NCBI RefSeq assembly: GCF_013041615.1
Contig: NZ_JABEPQ010000001.1
Span: 310,001 to 374,000, forward strand
Reading direction: 5' to 3'
Origin: Knoellia koreensis
Lineage (GTDB): Bacteria; Actinomycetota; Actinomycetes; Actinomycetales; Dermatophilaceae
Length of the DNA stretch: 64,000 bases
Shown here: piece by piece, positions 61,009-64,000 of the stretch
Layout: each line of letters begins with the position of its first letter
Position numbering within the stretch: the stretch's first letter is position 1
Position numbers and translations under genes: made by a program
Notes under the pieces: generated by a model
The model's database searches: none
Seen by the model: the letters and a program-made list of their open reading frames with translations, nothing else
What the model was told of the DNA's origin: nothing

Positions 61009-61332
61009 GGTCTGTTCGACGGTGCTCGTGATGACCGTCACGCGGACCGCCCAGGTTCGACCGCGGCGACGTGGGGCATACTGACGGCGACGTGCTCCGG
61101 GGTCGGTGCAATTCCGAACCGGCGGTGACAGTCCGCGACCCGACCGCAGCCAGCGGCCGGTTGACTGGGTGGAACTCCCAGACCGACGGTGAAAGTCCGG
61201 ATGGTAGGCAGCACGTGACAGGCAGAACCTTCCAGGTCGTGACCTCGCCGTCCGGCGACGCGTCTCGGAAGGCTCGACGCCCGTCGTCCCCCGGAGCTCG
61301 ACCGACAGGTCTGGAGCCACGAGGACGGAGCG
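61009..61332 (+). other. 324-bp intergenic region before ribD
   Basis: Contains a weak promoter (CATACT at 61077-61082, with a copy of the GGCATAC 7-mer), the FMN aptamer (61090-61216), a small hairpin aggtc-gt-gacct and a cgccg-tc-cggcg hairpin downstream of it, and the ribosome binding site ggacggag before ATG 61333. No small gene was seen. Confidence 0.7.
61090..61216 (+). promoter_or_regulatory. FMN riboswitch (RFN element)
   Basis: A conserved six-arm flavin sensor ahead of ribD. The closing stem P1 is acgtgct (61090-61096) with agcacgt (61210-61216), perfect 7 bp. Conserved blocks are present: ccgaaccggcggtgacagtc, tgggtggaactcccagac, and gaccgacggtgaaagtccgg followed by atggtaggcagc. 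The 116 nt between aptamer and ribD can form CCTTCC/GGAAGG-closed hairpins but has no U-tract, so FMN probably limits translation (or uses Rho) rather than an intrinsic terminator. Expected to repress ribD-ribE-transporter-ribB when FMN is plentiful. A CATACT -10-like site lies at 61077-61082. Confidence 0.93.
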
Positions 61333-62358
61333 ATGGGCACTCACCCCGACGCCGACAGCCGGTGGATGCTGCGCGCCCTCGAGCTGGCCGCGCAGGGGCC
61401 CGAGGCCAACGCCAACCCGCGTGTGGGCTGCGTCCTGGTCGCGGACGACGGGACCGTCGTCGCCGAGGGCTGGCACCGCGGTGCCGGGACTCCCCATGCG
61501 GAGGCGCACGCCCTCGCGCGGGCGGGGGCACGCGCTGGCGGCACCACGGCATACGTCTCACTCGAACCCTGCAACCACACGGGCCGCACACGGCCCTGCA
61601 GCGAGGCGTTGTATGCCGCGGGCGTGCGTCGCGTGGTCCACGGCCAGTCCGACCCCAACCCGGCCGCGGCCGGGGGAGCAGCGTGGCTGCGCGACCGCGG
61701 GGTCGAGGTCGTCGGCGGGGTGGAGGCCGAGACGGCCGCCGCCCTCAACCGCACGTGGACCCACCTCATGCGCACCCACCGCCCATGGGTGACGTGGAAG
61801 CTGGCCACGACCCTCGACGGGCGCTCGGCGGCCGCGGACGGGACCAGTCGCTGGATCACCGGTGAGGCCGCTCGCGCCGATGTGCACGAGCAACGCGCCC
61901 GGTGCGGCGCGATCCTCGTCGGCACCGGCACGGCCCTCCTCGATGACCCACACCTGACGGCACGCCGGCCGGACGGCTCGTTGCGGGAGACCCAGCCCAT
62001 CCGTGTGGTGATGGGGATGCGTGACCTGCTGCCCGACGCGCGCGTGCTCGACGATGTCGCACCGACCTGGCACCTGCGCACCCGCAGCCCCAAGGAGGTG
62101 CTGGATGCCCTTGCCGCCGCGGAGGTGCACCACGTGTGGCTCGAGGGCGGCCCGACGGTCGCGGCGGCGTTCCTGGCCGACGGGCTCGTCGACGAGGTGG
62201 TCGCCTACGTCGCACCGGTCCTGCTCGGTCGCGGGCGGCAGTCGGTGAGCGACCTCGGCATCACCACCATCGCCGACGCACTCCGGCTCGCGCCCACCGA
62301 CATCACGCCGATCGGCACGGACGTGCGGATCACGGCTCTGCTCAAGGAGATTTGCTGA
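61333..62358 (+). CDS. ribD: Bifunctional riboflavin biosynthesis deaminase/reductase RibD
   Basis: A 341-residue two-domain enzyme. The N-terminal zinc deaminase (about 1-145) has NPRVGCVLVADDGTVVAEGW, HAEAHALARAGARAGG (HAE, catalytic Glu), and PCNHTGRTRPCSEAL (the two zinc cysteines). The C-terminal NADPH reductase (about 150-341) has RPWVTWKLATTLDGRSAAAD and VWLEGGPTVAAAFLADGLVD. It acts on the pyrimidine product of GTP cyclohydrolase II. It is the first gene behind the FMN riboswitch. ATG 61333 after ggacggag. The stop overlaps ribE. Confidence 0.96.
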   Translation: MGTHPDADSRWMLRALELAAQGPEANANPRVGCVLVADDGTVVAEGWHRGAGTPHAEAHALARAGARAGGTTAYVSLEPCNHTGRTRPCSEALYAAGVRRVVHGQSDPNPAAAGGAAWLRDRGVEVVGGVEAETAAALNRTWTHLMRTHRPWVTWKLATTLDGRSAAADGTSRWITGEAARADVHEQRARCGAILVGTGTALLDDPHLTARRPDGSLRETQPIRVVMGMRDLLPDARVLDDVAPTWHLRTRSPKEVLDALAAAEVHHVWLEGGPTVAAAFLADGLVDEVVAYVAPVLLGRGRQSVSDLGITTIADALRLAPTDITPIGTDVRITALLKEIC

Positions 62359-63011
62359 TGTTCACCGGAATAGTCGAGGAGCTCGGCCGGGTGGTCGCCA
62401 TCGACCACGGCGCCGACTCCGCCCGCCTCACCGTGCACGGGCCGCTCGTGACCACCGATGCGGTCCACGGGGCGTCAATCGCGGTCAACGGGGTCTGCCT
62501 CACCGTGGTCGACGAGGCCCCCGACGCGGCCGGCACGTTCACGGTCGACGTGATGGGGGAGACGCTCGCCCGCACCAGTCTCGGCGCCCTGCGCCCCGGC
62601 GACCACGTCAACCTCGAGCGCGCCATGGCGGCAGGCGCCCGCTTCGGTGGCCACGTCGTCCAAGGACACGTCGACGCCACGGCCACGATCTCCGGCCGGG
62701 CACCCGCCGACCGGTGGCTGCTCATGCGTTTCACCTTGCCCGACACCGTCTCCCGCTACGTCGTCGAGAAGGGCTCGATCACCGTCGACGGCGTCAGCCT
62801 CACCGTCTCCGACGTCGGCACGGACTCCGGCGGCGACTGGTTCGAGGTCTCCCTCATCCCCACCACGCTCGAGCTGACCACCTTGGGCCGCAAGCGAACC
62901 GGCGAGCTCGTCAACCTCGAGGTCGACGTCATCGCCAAGTACGTCGAGCGCCTGCTCACCACCCATCGCCCCACCACCCATCCCCTCAACACCCAGGAGA
63001 TCCCCGCATGA
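62358..63011 (+). CDS. ribE: Riboflavin synthase alpha chain
   Basis: A 217-residue enzyme that dismutates 6,7-dimethyl-8-ribityllumazine to riboflavin. It has two tandem lumazine-binding repeats: MFTGIVEELGRVVAI..AVNGVCLTV..GGHVVQGHVDATATI in repeat 1, and ITVDGVSLTVSDVG..IPTTLELTTLG..VNLEVDVIAKYVERL in repeat 2. The active-site N-terminal MFTGIVEE motif fixes the start at ATG 62358, which overlaps the ribD stop by one base (TGATG). A short Thr/His/Pro-rich C-terminal tail follows. The stop overlaps the transporter start. Confidence 0.96.
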   Translation: MFTGIVEELGRVVAIDHGADSARLTVHGPLVTTDAVHGASIAVNGVCLTVVDEAPDAAGTFTVDVMGETLARTSLGALRPGDHVNLERAMAAGARFGGHVVQGHVDATATISGRAPADRWLLMRFTLPDTVSRYVVEKGSITVDGVSLTVSDVGTDSGGDWFEVSLIPTTLELTTLGRKRTGELVNLEVDVIAKYVERLLTTHRPTTHPLNTQEIPA

Positions 63012-63715
63012 ACTGGCTGGAGCAGTTCTTCAACGCCGAGCTGCACCTCGGGTCGCACACCATCTTGTGGCGCGAGGTCGTCGGCAACCTCTTCGGCTTT
63101 GCGTCCGCCATCGGTGGGATGCGCCGCCGGGTCTGGGCGTGGCCCATCGGGATCATCGGCAACGTGCTGCTGTTCACGGTGTTCTTCGGTGTCGCGTTCA
63201 GCACGCCCCAGCACGAGACCCTTTACGGGCAGGCCGGACGGCAGGTCTTCTTCATCATCACGAGCATCTATGGCTGGTGGCGCTGGAACCAGGTGCGCAA
63301 GCTCAACGCGCACGGCGCCGACGCACCCGCCATCACCCCGCGCTGGGCCACGATGACCGAGCGCCTCGCCTACCTCGGTGCCTGGGTGGCGGGTGTGCTG
63401 GTCTTCCAGTGGCTGTTCTCGGTCATCGGCGCGGGGTGGCCGGCGCCGCGCTGGTACTACTGGTGCGACGCGTGGATCTTCGTCGGCTCCTTCATCGCCA
63501 CCTACGCCATGGCCCGCGGTTGGAACGACTTCTGGCTGGCCTGGATCGCGGTCGACATCGTCGGCGTCCCGTTGCTGTGGCACTCCAAGTTCTACCCGTC
63601 GGCGATCCTGTATGCCGTCTACGGCGGCTTGGTCGTGTACGGGTTCTTCGTGTGGCTCAAGGCTTCTCGGACGGAAGCCCCCGACCGTGAGCCCGAGGAG
63701 GTGGCCACCGCATGA
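63008..63715 (+). CDS. PnuC-family transporter, likely riboflavin uptake (RibM/PnuX type)
   Basis: A 235-residue membrane protein with seven or so predicted helices (IIGNVLLFTVFFGVAFS, YLGAWVAGVLVFQWLFSVIG, WIAVDIVGVPLLWHSKFY). PnuC-family signatures ITSIYGWWRWNQVRK and KFYPSAILYAVYGGLVVYGF are visible. PnuC proteins move nicotinamide riboside, but members inside riboflavin operons under FMN riboswitches (PnuX/RibM of corynebacteria and streptomycetes) import riboflavin. The context therefore points to riboflavin. ATG 63008 overlaps ribE, and the stop overlaps the ribB start. The specificity is an inference. Confidence 0.85.
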   Translation: MNWLEQFFNAELHLGSHTILWREVVGNLFGFASAIGGMRRRVWAWPIGIIGNVLLFTVFFGVAFSTPQHETLYGQAGRQVFFIITSIYGWWRWNQVRKLNAHGADAPAITPRWATMTERLAYLGAWVAGVLVFQWLFSVIGAGWPAPRWYYWCDAWIFVGSFIATYAMARGWNDFWLAWIAVDIVGVPLLWHSKFYPSAILYAVYGGLVVYGFFVWLKASRTEAPDREPEEVATA

Positions 63716-64000
63716 CCGGTCTGGCCACCGTCCCGGAGGCCCTTGCCGAGCTGCGCGCGGGTCGCCCCGTGCTCGTCGTCGACGACGAGCACCGCGAGAA
63801 CGAGGGCGATGTCGTCCTGGCCGCGCAGACCCTGACGGACGAGTGGCTGGCCTGGACGATCCGGCACAGCAGCGGCTATGTCTGCGCGCCCATGACCGGC
63901 GACCGGGCCGACGAGCTCGCCCTCCCGCTCATGGTGAGCGACAACCACGACCCGCTGCGGACGGCATACACGGTCACCGTGGACGCGGCACACGGCGTGA
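63712..64000 (+). CDS. ribB: 3,4-dihydroxy-2-butanone 4-phosphate synthase (partial; RibB or RibBA N-terminus)
   Basis: The first 96 codons are in the window and the frame is open at the right edge. VLVVDDEHRENEGDVVLAA carries the metal-binding and catalytic acidic residues of DHBP synthase, with RHSSGYVCAPMTGDRADELA further on. It makes the four-carbon unit of riboflavin from ribulose-5-phosphate. In actinobacteria this domain is usually fused to GTP cyclohydrolase II (RibBA), but the C-terminal part lies outside. ATG 63712 overlaps the transporter stop (ATGA). Confidence 0.93.
   Translation, partial: MTGLATVPEALAELRAGRPVLVVDDEHRENEGDVVLAAQTLTDEWLAWTIRHSSGYVCAPMTGDRADELALPLMVSDNHDPLRTAYTVTVDAAHGV

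Overview
The window is high-GC, gene-dense DNA from an actinobacterium, most likely the Micrococcales and probably an Intrasporangiaceae-like lineage (Janibacter, Knoellia, Tetrasphaera and relatives). This rests on the GC content, frequent GTG starts, strings of 4-nt ATGA/GTGA gene overlaps, leaderless promoters of the TANNNT type, and actinobacterial gene orders (aspS..rarA..alaS-ruvX-mltG-aroE-aroC-aroK-aroB-efp-nusB-pyrR; pyrBC-carAB-pyrKDF-mihF-gmk-rpoZ-coaBC-metK-priA; def-fmt-rsmB-rpe-ribD). The genus is an inference. No rRNA, tRNA, CRISPR array, prophage or complete insertion sequence was recognised.

Layout. 1-4.8 kb: the tail of a membrane protein (MurJ-like position), a family-4 glycosyltransferase disrupted or lengthened by a small tandem repeat, CTP synthase, a Nudix hydrolase, a two-domain VOC protein and a SEC-C protein. 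4.8-9.2 kb: a 5'-truncated cyclophilin remnant, a small hydrolase, aspS, a phosphotransferase and a HAD hydrolase. 9.2-16.8 kb (mostly minus strand): a UvrD-like helicase and an accessory block with two paralogous GNAT proteins, an alpha/beta hydrolase, a phosphotransferase and an MMPL transporter. 16.8-31.2 kb: rarA, a VapBC-type toxin-antitoxin pair, two small conserved proteins, alaS, ruvX, mltG, the aromatic-amino-acid genes aroE/aroC/aroK/aroB with a prepilin peptidase, a Tat-lipoprotein dioxygenase-like protein, a degenerate GyrB-like ATPase, efp and nusB. 31.2-42.7 kb: a GNAT gene, a relic toxin-antitoxin locus, then the complete UMP biosynthesis operon (pyrR-pyrB-pyrC-membrane protein-carA-carB-pyrK-pyrD-pyrF) behind a PyrR-type RNA leader. 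42.7-53.7 kb: a lipoprotein, an ABC1 kinase (minus), a small protein, mihF, gmk, rpoZ, coaBC, a three-part CNB/glutaredoxin-like/TrxR-like protein, metK and priA. 53.7-56.9 kb: an accessory insert of two hydrolases, a TetR repressor and a divergent membrane protein with paired operators. 56.9-64 kb: def, fmt, rsmB, GNAT, rpe, an FMN riboswitch and the riboflavin operon (ribD, ribE, PnuC-family transporter, start of ribB/ribBA), which runs off the window.

The most striking signal is not a gene. The octamer GTATGCCG (either orientation) occurs about 70 times, roughly once per 0.9 kb. It is found in all reading frames, on both strands and between genes, and twice as an inverted pair in an intergenic gap. 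This looks like DNA-level selection, similar in style to DNA uptake sequences or another genome-wide signal motif.
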